A stretch of DNA of 47,096 nt from Noviherbaspirillum pedocola (GCF_016632335.1 NZ_JAEPBG010000028.1:1-47096), one strand, 5' to 3'. Positions 37,097 through 45,865 are shown, counted from the first letter of the stretch. The notes: a model not told the origin generated them from the letters alone. A program made the numbers and translations.

Positions 37097-40000
37097 TCAC
37101 TGCGCCGGCGCCGGCGCTCCGCCGCTTTCATCCGCCGGCTTGCGGTTCAGGTAGGTTGCGGAAAGGCCTGCCGAGGTGTCCGCCGTGCTGACGGGCGGCC
37201 GGCCATTGGGCCCTTCATTGCCATTGCCATCGCCATTACCGTTGCCGGCGGGCCCGGCAAGGCCCGCATGTCTTTCCAGCAGATCGACCGCGCCCAGCAG
37301 CGCAATGGGCGTGCTCAACGGCGCGGCGTTTGCCTGCGTTGCGCTGCGACTTCTGAACGGGATATCGAAGGGGATGTCCCTTGCCCTCAGCTCGCGCAGC
37401 AGATCGATGAGAGGCGCTTCGGGTTGCCCGGCAGCGCAGGCCGCGCCAACGATGTGGTACAGCGCGGGGCGGCCATCATGCAAGGGCAGCGTCGCCTGCG
37501 CGCCGCAGGCGACGAGTTCGGCGCAGGCTTGCCATTGCCGGTTTTCGATGGCGATGGCAAACGCGGTCTCGCCATTCGGGGAAGGCAGATCCACATGCGC
37601 GCCCAGGCGCACCAGCGCCCGGATCATGCGGACGTTGCCCGACGCGGCCGCGAAGCCGAGCAAGTTGAACCTGTCGCTCCGGTACAGGTTGATGTTGGCT
37701 GTCGCGGCGCTGACGGCGTAGGCGATTTCATCAAAGCGCATACGCAATACCTTGTCGCCGATGAACGCTGCGCATGTTTCGGTCAGGCTGCCATCGGCTT
37801 CGCGGAAGTGGCCGGTGATAAAGCCGAAAGCGAGCGATCGGGCGAATCGTTGACGTACGGCCGAAGGCAAGATGACGGCAAATTCCGAAAAGGCCGCGAT
37901 ATCGGCGGCGGCGCACGTGCCGGATTCGAGACGTTCGCAAATCTCGTCGATCCTGCTGATCTGTTCCGTGCTCGCTTCGCGATGTATGGCCGCTCTTGCG
38001 AAGACGGCTTCGAAAACCGATTGGAGCTTTTGAAAAGGGAGGCTCATCAGTGAAGCATGATCGCGCAACTCCTTGCAGATATCGTCGTGCCAGTTTTTTC
38101 GCGCCAGGTCCGCGGCAGTGCCATCCTCTGTACCCTCTCCGATATCGAGCCGTATGCCGGGCACTGACAACAGCATCCGGACCATGGAGCGGTGCCCATG
38201 CTGCGCGGCATGCATCAGCGCGGTCATGCCGGAAATGTCAGTGCAATTGATATTGATGCCTGGCATGGCAACGAGCAGCCGCACCGCACTTTCGTTGTTT
38301 TTCATCGCCGCCTCCAACAACAAGGCTTCAGTGGCCCTGCGCTCCATGTCCATGAAGTGGGTCAGTGCGAAGAACTTGCGCAAATCGGTTTCATCTCTCA
38401 AGAATGCACATGGCGAGATCGAGCCACGCAGGACATCGATCCCGATTTCGGGCCTGGCCAGCAACATCCTCATGATGTCCGCATGGCCCTTCTTCCATGC
38501 ATGCCCGAAGGCCGAGCTTTCTTCCATGGGCGTGCTTGCGCGCTCGCCACCGGGCATATGAAGCAGGGCCTTGACTATCGCGCCATGTCCTTGCGCCGCG
38601 GCTAGCGCCAGTGCGGTATGGTCGTTCGCGCTTGACGCATGGACATCGATGCCACGCGCGTCGAGCAGCAATCTGACCGTCGCTTCGCACCCCATTTCTG
38701 CGGCCAGCATCAATGCGGTGAACCCGGCTGCGTCAGTTGCATTGACGTCGATTCCAGGCGCAGCGAGCAAGACCCGCACGATGTCCGGATGGCCATTGGC
38801 GGCTGCGAGCATCAACGCGGTGAGGTTGTTGGCGTGCACGGCGTTGACATTGACGTCCGGTTTGCCGAGCAGGGACGAAACCGTCGCCGTCTCGCCCGCG
38901 GCCGCGGTCAGGGCCAGGGCGGCATCGTCGTGCTGGCGGGCCGAAGCGATGATGTGGTCCACGCGCGCGAACAGCAGTGCTGCGACCGCGCCGTTCTGGT
39001 CTTCGAATGCCCAGGAGAAGGCGGTGTGCCCCTTTTGATTCTTCACGTTTACATCGATGCCCGGCGCGCGCAGCAATTGCCACGCCTTCTCATACTCGCG
39101 GCTCTCCAGCGCCCGGATCAGCGCCGTACTGCCTTTGTTGTCGCAGGCGTTGACATCGATGCCAGGGCTGGAGAGCAGTGAGCCGATGAGCGCTGCATCA
39201 TTGCAGGCCAGCATGATGGCAGTCTTCCCTGCCGCGTTGCGCGCGCTGACATCGATGCGCGGCGCCCTGAGCAGCATAAGGGCGATTTCCGTTTTCCCTC
39301 CCGACACCGCGTGAAGCAATGGCGTATTGCCCTTCAGGTCGCTGCGGTTGACATCGATGTTGCCGATGCCCAGCAATTTTCCAATCAATGCCTCAGGCTC
39401 ATGGCCCGGTGAAGAGCAGGCATGCTTCACGGCGTACATCAGTGCCGTATTGCCCTCGCTGTCGGCGATATTGACCTGTATGTCGTGCTGGGCAAGCAAG
39501 GCATCGGCAATGGCGATATGGCCATGCGCCACGGCGTGCAGCAATGCCGTTCTTTCCTCATTGTCGATGGCGTTGATCACCCTACCGGAGTAGGCGAGCA
39601 AAGCATTGGTGACGGCCTGTGCGCCATTGGCCGCGGCATAGTGCAGCGCAGTCTTGCCGTCGGTGTTGATGGCATTGATCTCGATGCCGCACTGCAAAAG
39701 CGCATGGACCGCATCAACCGTATCAGCCGTATCGCCCAGGCCGAGGGCGGCGGCATAGTGCAAGGCCGTACAGCCATATTGGTCGGTGGCATTGACATCG
39801 TCATGCTCTTCCGTGAGCGCGTTGTAGAACATGTGCGGATCCGCGAACACCAGCGCAGTAATCAGCGACGGGAGTTCGGCATACCGCTGGTCCTTCCGCA
39901 ATTCGATCAATTGACGCGGACTATGCGTTGTCTCCAGCCGGGGTTGGCGCTGCCATGGCGATGTGTTGCCAGCCCCGTTCGATGAGGCGGCGCTGGACGT

Positions 40001-40468
40001 GGGTTGGTCCACGTCCATGCCGTCGGCGTCGTTGTAAATCGCGAAGCTTGATGCATACAGGTCGTACCTGCTCGGGTGCGGCAGCGCATTCTTGTCAGGG
40101 TCGTCTGCATCCCGCGACTGCCTCCGGGGAGGCGTGGCTGCCGATGTTGCGGTTCGCGGCCGCTTGGGATTGTCCGTGTCGCGCGGTTCCGAACCGCCAT
40201 CCGGCGTCGCGCGCTTCTGCCCCGAGTGCATGCCGGGCGCCGGGGCGAGCAATGGCGCTGTTGCCGCCTGCGGCGCCGCAGGTACTGCGTGCAGCAGTCC
40301 CGGTGCGCCAGGCGGTGTGGCCACATTCGGCTGCAGCGCAGCATCCGGGTGAGACGGCTGTTGATTGCCGGCCGGTTGCGCCGGGGGCGGGGTTTGTCGC
40401 GGCTCCAGCGGCTGTTGCTGTGCCGTGTCGCTGGAAGAATGCGAAGACGAAGATGGTAAGCCTTGCAT
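37097..40468 (-). CDS. Ankyrin-repeat protein F with NLS-like motif
   Basis: 1123 residues. The Ser/Gln/Pro-rich N-terminus has Lys85-Arg86 and KRPR (102-105), the best bipartite NLS-like motif of the set, followed by PPRRQSR. About 17 ankyrin repeats (roughly 200-805), the middle domain (808-929: LESGTCAAADI, RSLAFGFITGHF), three terminal repeats, and the tail STADTSAGLSATYLNR. A Gly/Asn-rich NGNGDGNGNEG linker precedes the tail. It is the first gene of the minus-strand array and the only one with a fair ribosome-binding site (CCGGAGAAC before the ATG at 40468), so it may lead a longer transcript. Confidence 0.93.
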   Translation of the reverse strand: MQGLPSSSSHSSSDTAQQQPLEPRQTPPPAQPAGNQQPSHPDAALQPNVATPPGAPGLLHAVPAAPQAATAPLLAPAPGMHSGQKRATPDGGSEPRDTDNPKRPRTATSAATPPRRQSRDADDPDKNALPHPSRYDLYASSFAIYNDADGMDVDQPTSSAASSNGAGNTSPWQRQPRLETTHSPRQLIELRKDQRYAELPSLITALVFADPHMFYNALTEEHDDVNATDQYGCTALHYAAALGLGDTADTVDAVHALLQCGIEINAINTDGKTALHYAAANGAQAVTNALLAYSGRVINAIDNEERTALLHAVAHGHIAIADALLAQHDIQVNIADSEGNTALMYAVKHACSSPGHEPEALIGKLLGIGNIDVNRSDLKGNTPLLHAVSGGKTEIALMLLRAPRIDVSARNAAGKTAIMLACNDAALIGSLLSSPGIDVNACDNKGSTALIRALESREYEKAWQLLRAPGIDVNVKNQKGHTAFSWAFEDQNGAVAALLFARVDHIIASARQHDDAALALTAAAGETATVSSLLGKPDVNVNAVHANNLTALMLAAANGHPDIVRVLLAAPGIDVNATDAAGFTALMLAAEMGCEATVRLLLDARGIDVHASSANDHTALALAAAQGHGAIVKALLHMPGGERASTPMEESSAFGHAWKKGHADIMRMLLARPEIGIDVLRGSISPCAFLRDETDLRKFFALTHFMDMERRATEALLLEAAMKNNESAVRLLVAMPGININCTDISGMTALMHAAQHGHRSMVRMLLSVPGIRLDIGEGTEDGTAADLARKNWHDDICKELRDHASLMSLPFQKLQSVFEAVFARAAIHREASTEQISRIDEICERLESGTCAAADIAAFSEFAVILPSAVRQRFARSLAFGFITGHFREADGSLTETCAAFIGDKVLRMRFDEIAYAVSAATANINLYRSDRFNLLGFAAASGNVRMIRALVRLGAHVDLPSPNGETAFAIAIENRQWQACAELVACGAQATLPLHDGRPALYHIVGAACAAGQPEAPLIDLLRELRARDIPFDIPFRSRSATQANAAPLSTPIALLGAVDLLERHAGLAGPAGNGNGDGNGNEGPNGRPPVSTADTSAGLSATYLNRKPADESGGAPAPAQ

Positions 40469-40937
40469 GAATGTTCTCCGGTTGTTTGCTGGGTCGCGTT
40501 TTCTTATCGTCCCGGCGCATCGGGCGTTACTCGCGGCGTAGCTATGCCTTGCGTTGGCTTGGGGGTGGATGACAATGCGTCCATGTGGACTTTCCTCATA
40601 CGGCAGTGATGCGATGGATGGAGGGATGTGCGGTGCGCGAAAGATATGCGTGATTACCGCTTGGGCGGGCGCATGGATGCGCTGATGCGAAGCGCAGCCT
40701 TAGTTCCGCCAGCGTTCATAACGGTTCCATCGAAGGCGCGAATCCTGGCGCTCGCACGCGTCCCTGCACGGACCGAGCGCTGTCCGGAAAAGTCTGACGT
40801 TGATTGGCGGCGTCGATGAGTGGCGCGCACGGCGTCTCGACGCTACGCTCGTCGTCACCTGCATTGCGGGCCGCCATCGACAGCGACCCCGCGCGCATGG
40901 CTCAATCGCGCCGCTGTCAGCGCCTATGGAGATCAGC
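40469..40937. other. Divergent intergenic region between ankyrin gene F and Tat-SDR gene
   Basis: 469 bp presumably containing both promoters. Short ORFs are present on both strands without ribosome-binding sites or domains. I looked by eye for TTCG-N16-TTCG (hrpII/PIP-like) boxes toward gene F and found none. Confidence 0.5.
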
Positions 40938-41981
40938 ATGGAACACCATCACCCCGAATCCGCACCGGACGCCTCGCGCGCAGGTGCGTCATCCAGCGAG
41001 GAGGCAGCCTCGCGGCGCGCCTTCCTCATCGGCGCCGGCGCCACCGTGGCTGGCGCGGCGCTGGGCGCATCGTCCGCGCATGCGGAGAAGGTCATCGCCA
41101 CCGAGCCGCTGGTCAAGGGCAGCGGCCGCCTAAAAGGCAAGACCGTGGTCATCACCGGCGCGGCGCGCGGCATCGGGCGTGCCCTTGCACAAGCCTTCGC
41201 GGCCGAAGGCGCGGATGTGATGGGCATCGATATCGCCGGCCCAGCCAGCGCGATCTCGGAAGCCGAGCCGGCGAGCCGCGCCGATCTCGACGAGACCGCA
41301 AGGCTGGTGGCGGCGCAGGGCCGGCGCTTCATCCCGGTGGTGGCCGATGTGCGCGACATGAATGCGCTGCGTGATGCGGCCAAGCGCGCCGAAAAGGAGT
41401 TCGGCCATGTCGACATCCTGATACCGAATGCGGCGATACAGACGATGAAGCCGCTGCTCGAGATGAACGACCTCGAATGGCGCGACATCATCGATGTGAA
41501 TCTGACCGGATATGCGAACACGATCCGCGCATTCGCGCCGATGATGATGCAGAAGAAGACCGCTCGCATCATCATGATCGCGTCGCGCCAGGGCCGGCAG
41601 GGCTGGAAGAACGGTTCGAGCTACAGCGCGTCGAAGTGGGGCGTGATCGGCTTGATGAAGTCGGTGTCGCTGGAGATGGCTGACCATGGCATCACGGTCA
41701 ATTGCGTCGAGCCGGGCCTGGTCGATACGCTGCTCACGCGCAATCCAACGCGGCTGCGCGGCGCGGTGAAGGAAACCCAGCATACCGAAGAGGCGCCGCA
41801 GAATCCGCCGGTGGACGAGGTCGCGAAGATGCTCGCCAGGCAGAACCCGATGCACATTCCGTGGCTGCAGCCGCAGGACATTGCGCCGGTGGCGCTGTTT
41901 CTCGCATCCGATGAGGCATATCGGATATCGGGTGCGACCTATGACGTCACGGCTGGGGATAGCGCGCGTTATACGGCGTAG
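40938..41981 (+). CDS. Tat-signal short-chain dehydrogenase, mycofactocin-SDR-like
   Basis: 347 residues from the ATG at 40938, which has GGAG eight bases upstream; another ATG is at 40926. Residues 25-50 look like a twin-arginine signal (SRRAFLIGAGATVAGAALG, then AHAE), predicting export of the folded enzyme. The SDR domain has TGAARGIG (73-80) and Ser216, Tyr229 and Lys233. LDETARLVAAQGRR, IDVNLTG and the long insert before PWLQPQDIAPVALFLASDEA resemble the mycofactocin-coupled SDR subfamily (TIGR03971-like). No mycofactocin genes are in the window. Substrate unknown. Stand-alone gene. Confidence 0.88.
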   Translation: MEHHHPESAPDASRAGASSSEEAASRRAFLIGAGATVAGAALGASSAHAEKVIATEPLVKGSGRLKGKTVVITGAARGIGRALAQAFAAEGADVMGIDIAGPASAISEAEPASRADLDETARLVAAQGRRFIPVVADVRDMNALRDAAKRAEKEFGHVDILIPNAAIQTMKPLLEMNDLEWRDIIDVNLTGYANTIRAFAPMMMQKKTARIIMIASRQGRQGWKNGSSYSASKWGVIGLMKSVSLEMADHGITVNCVEPGLVDTLLTRNPTRLRGAVKETQHTEEAPQNPPVDEVAKMLARQNPMHIPWLQPQDIAPVALFLASDEAYRISGATYDVTAGDSARYTA

Positions 41982-42069
41982 GTCGGGCTGGCAAGCCGGT
42001 CCTTTGAAGGTCGCCGCGCGCGGTAACTGCTGCATTGGCTGTAATAGGACAACGCTGCGCGAGTGCAAC

Positions 42070-42675
42070 GCAGTTGCAGTTGCAGTTGCCGTTGCCGTTG
42101 CTTTTAACCCCCGTTGATTGCGCCGTCACGGGGACCCCGCGCAGCGGGGCGCAATCTCCGCGGGCGCCTTTTCTTGCCTACTTCTTTTGGCGCGCAAAAG
42201 AAGTAGGCCGGCTGCCGGGCCGGGACCCGGCTAGGTCGAGGAGTAGGTAGACGTATTGCATCACCGGAGTGATGTCGTTGAGGGGGCGGGCTCTTGCCTT
42301 GGTCGTCGTCGCGTTGGTCGAGGCTTGAATTGAAAGGCCCGCCCGGTCGAAATCCGAGGCCCGATGACCCAAAAAGGACATCGCACTTGGCGAGCAAGCC
42401 GGGTCCCGGCCCGGCAGCCGGGTCACTTCTTTTGCTCGCCAAAAGAAGTAACCAAGAAAAGGCGACCCGGAGATCGCGCCCCGCTGCGCGGGGTTCCCGT
42501 GGCGCCGAGCCCTGAAGCGGGGCGCGGCTAAACTCGCTACGCTGCGCTTCGCTCAGACAGACGCCGCACCTTATCCGCTTCAGGGCCCGGCGCCACGGCG
42601 CGATCAACGGGATTAAAAGCAATGGCAACGGCAACGGCAACTGCAACTGCAACGGCAACAGCAACTGCAACTCCA
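42070..42675. repeat. Nested inverted-repeat element, complete copy 2
   Basis: The inner arms 42127-42231 and about 42396-42501 correspond to those at 1-376 and the spacer between them is also conserved. Outer arms are visible here: a GTTGCA/GTTGCC hexamer track plus CCCGTTGATTGCGCCG on the left (42070-42126) mirrors GGCGCGATCAACGGG plus GCAACG/GCAACT units on the right (42595-42672). The whole 0.6-kb unit is thus almost one giant palindrome around a spacer of about 165 bp. It lies between the Tat-SDR gene and the ABC exporter stop. Confidence 0.85.
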
Positions 42676-42699
42676 ATGGACTTCCTTCTTCAGCTCACG

Positions 42700-44520
42700 C
42701 TACGCAAGCTCCTCGCTCGCCATGTTGAGCATCTCGCGGAAGGCCGGCTGCCGTGCAAGCAGTTCCTCCACCGTGCCCGCATCCTGCACCCGGCCATTGG
42801 CCATCATCACTACCTTGTTGAAGTGATGCAGCAGGCTCATGCGATGCACCGAGGCCATCACGCAGGCCTCCGGGAAGGCGGCGGAGATGCGCGAGAGCAC
42901 GGTGTCCTCGGTGACCGGGTCGAGCGCGCTGGTCGGCTCATCGAGCATGATCAGCGAGCTCGCGCTTGCCGCGAGCAGGCCGCGCGCCAGGCACAGCCGC
43001 TGGCGCTGGCCGCCGGAGAGATTGAAGCCGCGCTCGGTGATCGGGGTGGAAAGCCCCATCGCGCCGTCGCGCATCACCGTGTCGAAGGCGCTGGCATGGA
43101 TGACGCGCGCGATCTCTTCATCGCTGTGCGCACCGGATAGCGAGATGTTTTCCCGCACGGTGGCTTCGAAGACATCGCCTTCCTGCGGTATCAGCGTGGC
43201 AATGCTGCCGAGGTGACGAGTGTGCGGATAAGCGCGCGCATCGGTCTCGAAACGCCCCTGCGTCGGCATGTAGTGGCCGGCAAGCACGCGCATGAGCGTG
43301 CTCTTGCCCGAGCCGCTGTGGCCGATCAGGGCGATGCGGTCGCCGCGTTCGCATTGCAGCGATACATGATGCAGACCCGCCGGCGCCTGAGCATCGGCTC
43401 CCGCGTCCGGCGCCGGATGCTCATAGCACAGGCCCTTGATCGACAGCCGCTGCCAATCCGCATGCAGCGCTTCGCCAGCGGCGGGCATGTCCTCGGCCGA
43501 CAGGATCGGATCCGCGCTGGCCACGTCGGTGCGGGTGCGGGCGAAGGATTGGAACTTGTCTGCAGCCGACAGCACGACGCCGCGCGCCTGCTGCGCATAC
43601 TGGTGCACCAGGAACACGCTGCCGAGCAGCACCGTGCCGCCGTGGCGCGGCCATGCGGCTGCAGCCACCAGGCCCCAGGTCAGCATCACCGAGGCCAGGT
43701 CGGCGGCGCACCATTTCGCTTCCACCAGCACGATGCTCTTCTTCAGCGGCACGAAGACATCGTCCATGCGCTCGTTGACGAGCTGACGCGAGCTCTGCTG
43801 CATGCGCAGCGAGAACACGGTGGAGACATTGCCGAGGAAGTCCAGCATCTTGGCCTGGAAGCGGCGCTCGGCCGTGTTTTCTTCCTGCGCCAGGCGCATC
43901 AGCGGGCCATCGAAGCGCACCATCAGGAAGGCTACGCCGATGTAGCCGGCAAGGGCCAGCAGACCGATCCACGGCGAATACAGGATCAGCGCGGCGGCCG
44001 CGCCGATGAAGTACACCGCGCTCTTCAGGTAGGTGAACTGGCTCTGGGCGAAGTTGTACAGCGCCGAGGTCGACTGGCCGATGCGCTGCTGCACTTCGCC
44101 GGAATGATGACGATCGTGCCAGGACATCGGCAGGCGCATCAGCTTGGCATACAGCGCATCGGAAAAGCGCTGGCGGATGCGCAGCGCCACCGTGCGCTCG
44201 CCGATGCGGCCCGGGCCGTGCAGCGCCCAGGCCAGGCCCGAGACCGCGAGGATCGCGCCGACATAGCCGGCGGCATGGGTCAGCGCGCCGGCGCCGTTTT
44301 TCTGCAGGGTGTCGATGGCGCGCGCGGCAAGCCAGGGCGCAACCAGTTCCAGCACCGCGGCGGCGACGAGCAATAGCCAGCTGATGAGCAGTTGCCGGCG
44401 CGCGCCGGCGGCGTGGCGCCAGATGCTGGCGTACAGACCGCCCATGGCCGAGGGCGCGGGTGTCGCGGCAGTGGAAGTCTTGTTGGAGGAATGGAAAGCT
44501 GTCGATGAATCTGAGGACAT
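42700..44520 (-). CDS. ABC exporter, fused membrane and ATPase domains
   Basis: 606 residues. The N-terminal membrane domain (about 40-330) has six helices with the ABC-exporter coupling region LMRLPMSWHDRHHSGEVQQR. The ATPase (about 360-590) has Walker A GHSGSGKST (about 398), signature LSGGQRQRL (about 497), and Walker B LIMLDEPTSALD (about 520). It is a half-transporter expected to dimerise in the inner membrane; cargo (lipid, peptide or drug) is unknown. A Ser/Thr-rich leader of 25 residues precedes the first conserved part; Met26 is an alternative start. The stop lies 25 bp from the repeat element at 42070-42675. Confidence 0.92.
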   Translation of the reverse strand: MSSDSSTAFHSSNKTSTAATPAPSAMGGLYASIWRHAAGARRQLLISWLLLVAAAVLELVAPWLAARAIDTLQKNGAGALTHAAGYVGAILAVSGLAWALHGPGRIGERTVALRIRQRFSDALYAKLMRLPMSWHDRHHSGEVQQRIGQSTSALYNFAQSQFTYLKSAVYFIGAAAALILYSPWIGLLALAGYIGVAFLMVRFDGPLMRLAQEENTAERRFQAKMLDFLGNVSTVFSLRMQQSSRQLVNERMDDVFVPLKKSIVLVEAKWCAADLASVMLTWGLVAAAAWPRHGGTVLLGSVFLVHQYAQQARGVVLSAADKFQSFARTRTDVASADPILSAEDMPAAGEALHADWQRLSIKGLCYEHPAPDAGADAQAPAGLHHVSLQCERGDRIALIGHSGSGKSTLMRVLAGHYMPTQGRFETDARAYPHTRHLGSIATLIPQEGDVFEATVRENISLSGAHSDEEIARVIHASAFDTVMRDGAMGLSTPITERGFNLSGGQRQRLCLARGLLAASASSLIMLDEPTSALDPVTEDTVLSRISAAFPEACVMASVHRMSLLHHFNKVVMMANGRVQDAGTVEELLARQPAFREMLNMASEELA

Positions 44521-44606
44521 GTCGAGGTGCTGGTGTGTCGCCCCCGGTGGCGTTGCTGCATGCTGCCGGTAACGATACGTTCAGGAAACAAATTTAACAG
44601 TCGTCA

Positions 44607-44635
44607 TTATTAGCCGGCGGAAATTGGGGCGGCAA
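44607..44635 (-). promoter_or_regulatory. Candidate sigma-70 promoter of the ABC exporter
   Basis: On the minus strand TTGCCG (44630-44635), a 17-bp spacer and TAATAA (44607-44612) in an unusually AT-rich patch, about 90 bp before the start codon. Confidence 0.45.
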
Positions 44636-44875
44636 TAGAACTAATGCATTAAGGCAACGCCATCTCGTAACCGCTTGCAACATGCGTGGCGGCATTGCGG
44701 GTTGAGGTGGCACTGGGAAGGGGAGGGAGGCGAACGGGCTGCAGCCGCCAAGGGCGAGGCTGCGGCATGTGCCGAGCGCTGCTTCGGGCAATGCCGCTCA
44801 GGCCTTACATCTCATTACAAGATGGCGCAGGAGCGCCCGCGGCGCGTCGGGAAGCGGGCGAGTTAGCGCCTCGCT

Positions 44876-45691
44876 TCAGCGTGAGGCGCGTGCCGCGGCC
44901 CGGCGACGCGCAGCGGCAAAGCCGAGCAGGCCGAAACCGAACAGCGCGATGGTGCCGGGTTCGGGCACGTCGGCGCTTGCTGCGCCGCCAGCGTCGGCGG
45001 TGTCCGGCAGGCTGTTGTTCAGTGGCGCGGCGAAGGCAGGATTGAATACGCCCTCGGTATTGCCGGGCGTGCCGCCGGCGCCGTCCATGCCGCCGGCCGC
45101 GTTGCCGGCGCCGGTGTCGGAACCGTTGCTGCCGTTGTTGGCAGCGCTGTCGCCGGAGCCGTCGCCGCTGCCGGGAAGCGACAGTGGCAGAAAGGCGGCG
45201 CTTTCCGGCACGCTTTGCACAGCGCCATTACGCGATGGCGTCGAACCGAAGGGCAGATTGAACGCCATGCCCGGGCCATTCAGGCCGGCCGGCGTCCCGG
45301 GAACGCCGGAAGCGCTGCCTGCGTTGTCGTATGCCTGTGCCGAGCCAGCGCTGCTGGCTGCGCCTACCGGGAAGGGAAGATTGCCGACATTCAGCAGTGT
45401 GCCGTCGGGCGCCGCATGGCTGTCGTCGATGTCGCCCATTACCGGCCGGAAGCTGAAATGCTCGATGTCCGCGTAGGAAGCGCCTATGGTCGGCGGGCCG
45501 TCCGAGCCGATATGGCCGGCGCTAACGTCCGTGGTGGCGCCGGAACTGTTGGCGCGGCCGCCGCCGTCTAGCTGTAGCGCAGCTTCGCTGTCCGTTGGGC
45601 CGGCCCCATGATGAAAGACGAAAGGGGCAGCCAGTGCCGAAGCGGCGACCAGCGCCAATACCAGGCAATACACTTTGTTCACGCGTTTCAT
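44876..45691 (-). CDS. PEP-CTERM sorting-domain protein
   Basis: 271 residues from the ATG at 45691, chosen because GGGAGAAG lies just upstream and a signal peptide follows at once (MKRVNKVYCLVLALVAASALA). The mature part is low in complexity: Gly/Ser/Asn/Ala-rich with GSGDGSGDSAANNGSNGSD, no cysteine-rich or enzymatic domain. The C-terminus is a textbook PEP-CTERM signal: VPEPGTIALFGFGLLGFAAA followed by an Arg cluster (about 243-271). Such proteins are sorted by exosortase and usually linked to exopolysaccharide or surface display. No exosortase gene is in the window. Confidence 0.93.
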   Translation of the reverse strand: MKRVNKVYCLVLALVAASALAAPFVFHHGAGPTDSEAALQLDGGGRANSSGATTDVSAGHIGSDGPPTIGASYADIEHFSFRPVMGDIDDSHAAPDGTLLNVGNLPFPVGAASSAGSAQAYDNAGSASGVPGTPAGLNGPGMAFNLPFGSTPSRNGAVQSVPESAAFLPLSLPGSGDGSGDSAANNGSNGSDTGAGNAAGGMDGAGGTPGNTEGVFNPAFAAPLNNSLPDTADAGGAASADVPEPGTIALFGFGLLGFAAARRRAAARASR

Positions 45692-45752
45692 GTTCTTCTC
45701 CCTGCACTTTGTTTTCCTATAAGCAATGTGTGTGCCAGGAAATAAAGTTTCA

Positions 45753-45780
45753 TTAATAACAAATACTTGCGCGAAAACAA
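45753..45780 (-). promoter_or_regulatory. Candidate promoter of the PEP-CTERM gene
   Basis: Minus-strand TTGTTT (45775-45780), a 16-bp spacer and TATTAA (45753-45758), about 60 bp before the start. It overlaps an inverted repeat. Confidence 0.45.
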
Positions 45781-45801
45781 CTAGCTTGCGTTTGCGCAAG
45801 T
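45765..45801. promoter_or_regulatory. Inverted repeat overlapping the PEP-CTERM promoter
   Basis: ACTTGCGC (45765-45772) and GCGCAAGT (45794-45801) are exact complements, 29 bp centre to centre. The spacing of about three helical turns and the overlap with the candidate -35 element suggest an operator for a dimeric regulator. Confidence 0.4.
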
Positions 45802-45837
45802 GTAAAGGTTTTCGACTGGGAAATATTTGTGCCGTTT

Positions 45838-45865
45838 TTGACCGTTTGCCGAACGGCCATACAAT
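45838..45865 (+). promoter_or_regulatory. Candidate sigma-70 promoter of the hydroxyacid dehydrogenase gene
   Basis: TTGACC (45838-45843), a 16-bp spacer and TACAAT (45860-45865), about 70 bp before the ATG. A short palindrome, GGCCATACAATGGCC, covers the -10 region. Confidence 0.5.

Noticed and set aside
19360-40468. Regular about 102-bp spaced repeats as a possible CRISPR array
   Set aside because: The repeats are degenerate, in frame and encode ankyrin units; there are no identical short repeats with unique spacers and no cas genes.
40469-40800. hrpII/PIP-type boxes upstream of the ankyrin genes, which would tie them to type III secretion
   Set aside because: Checked by eye upstream of genes A and F on the coding strand; no TTCG-N16-TTCG or TTCGC-N15-TTCGC pair found.
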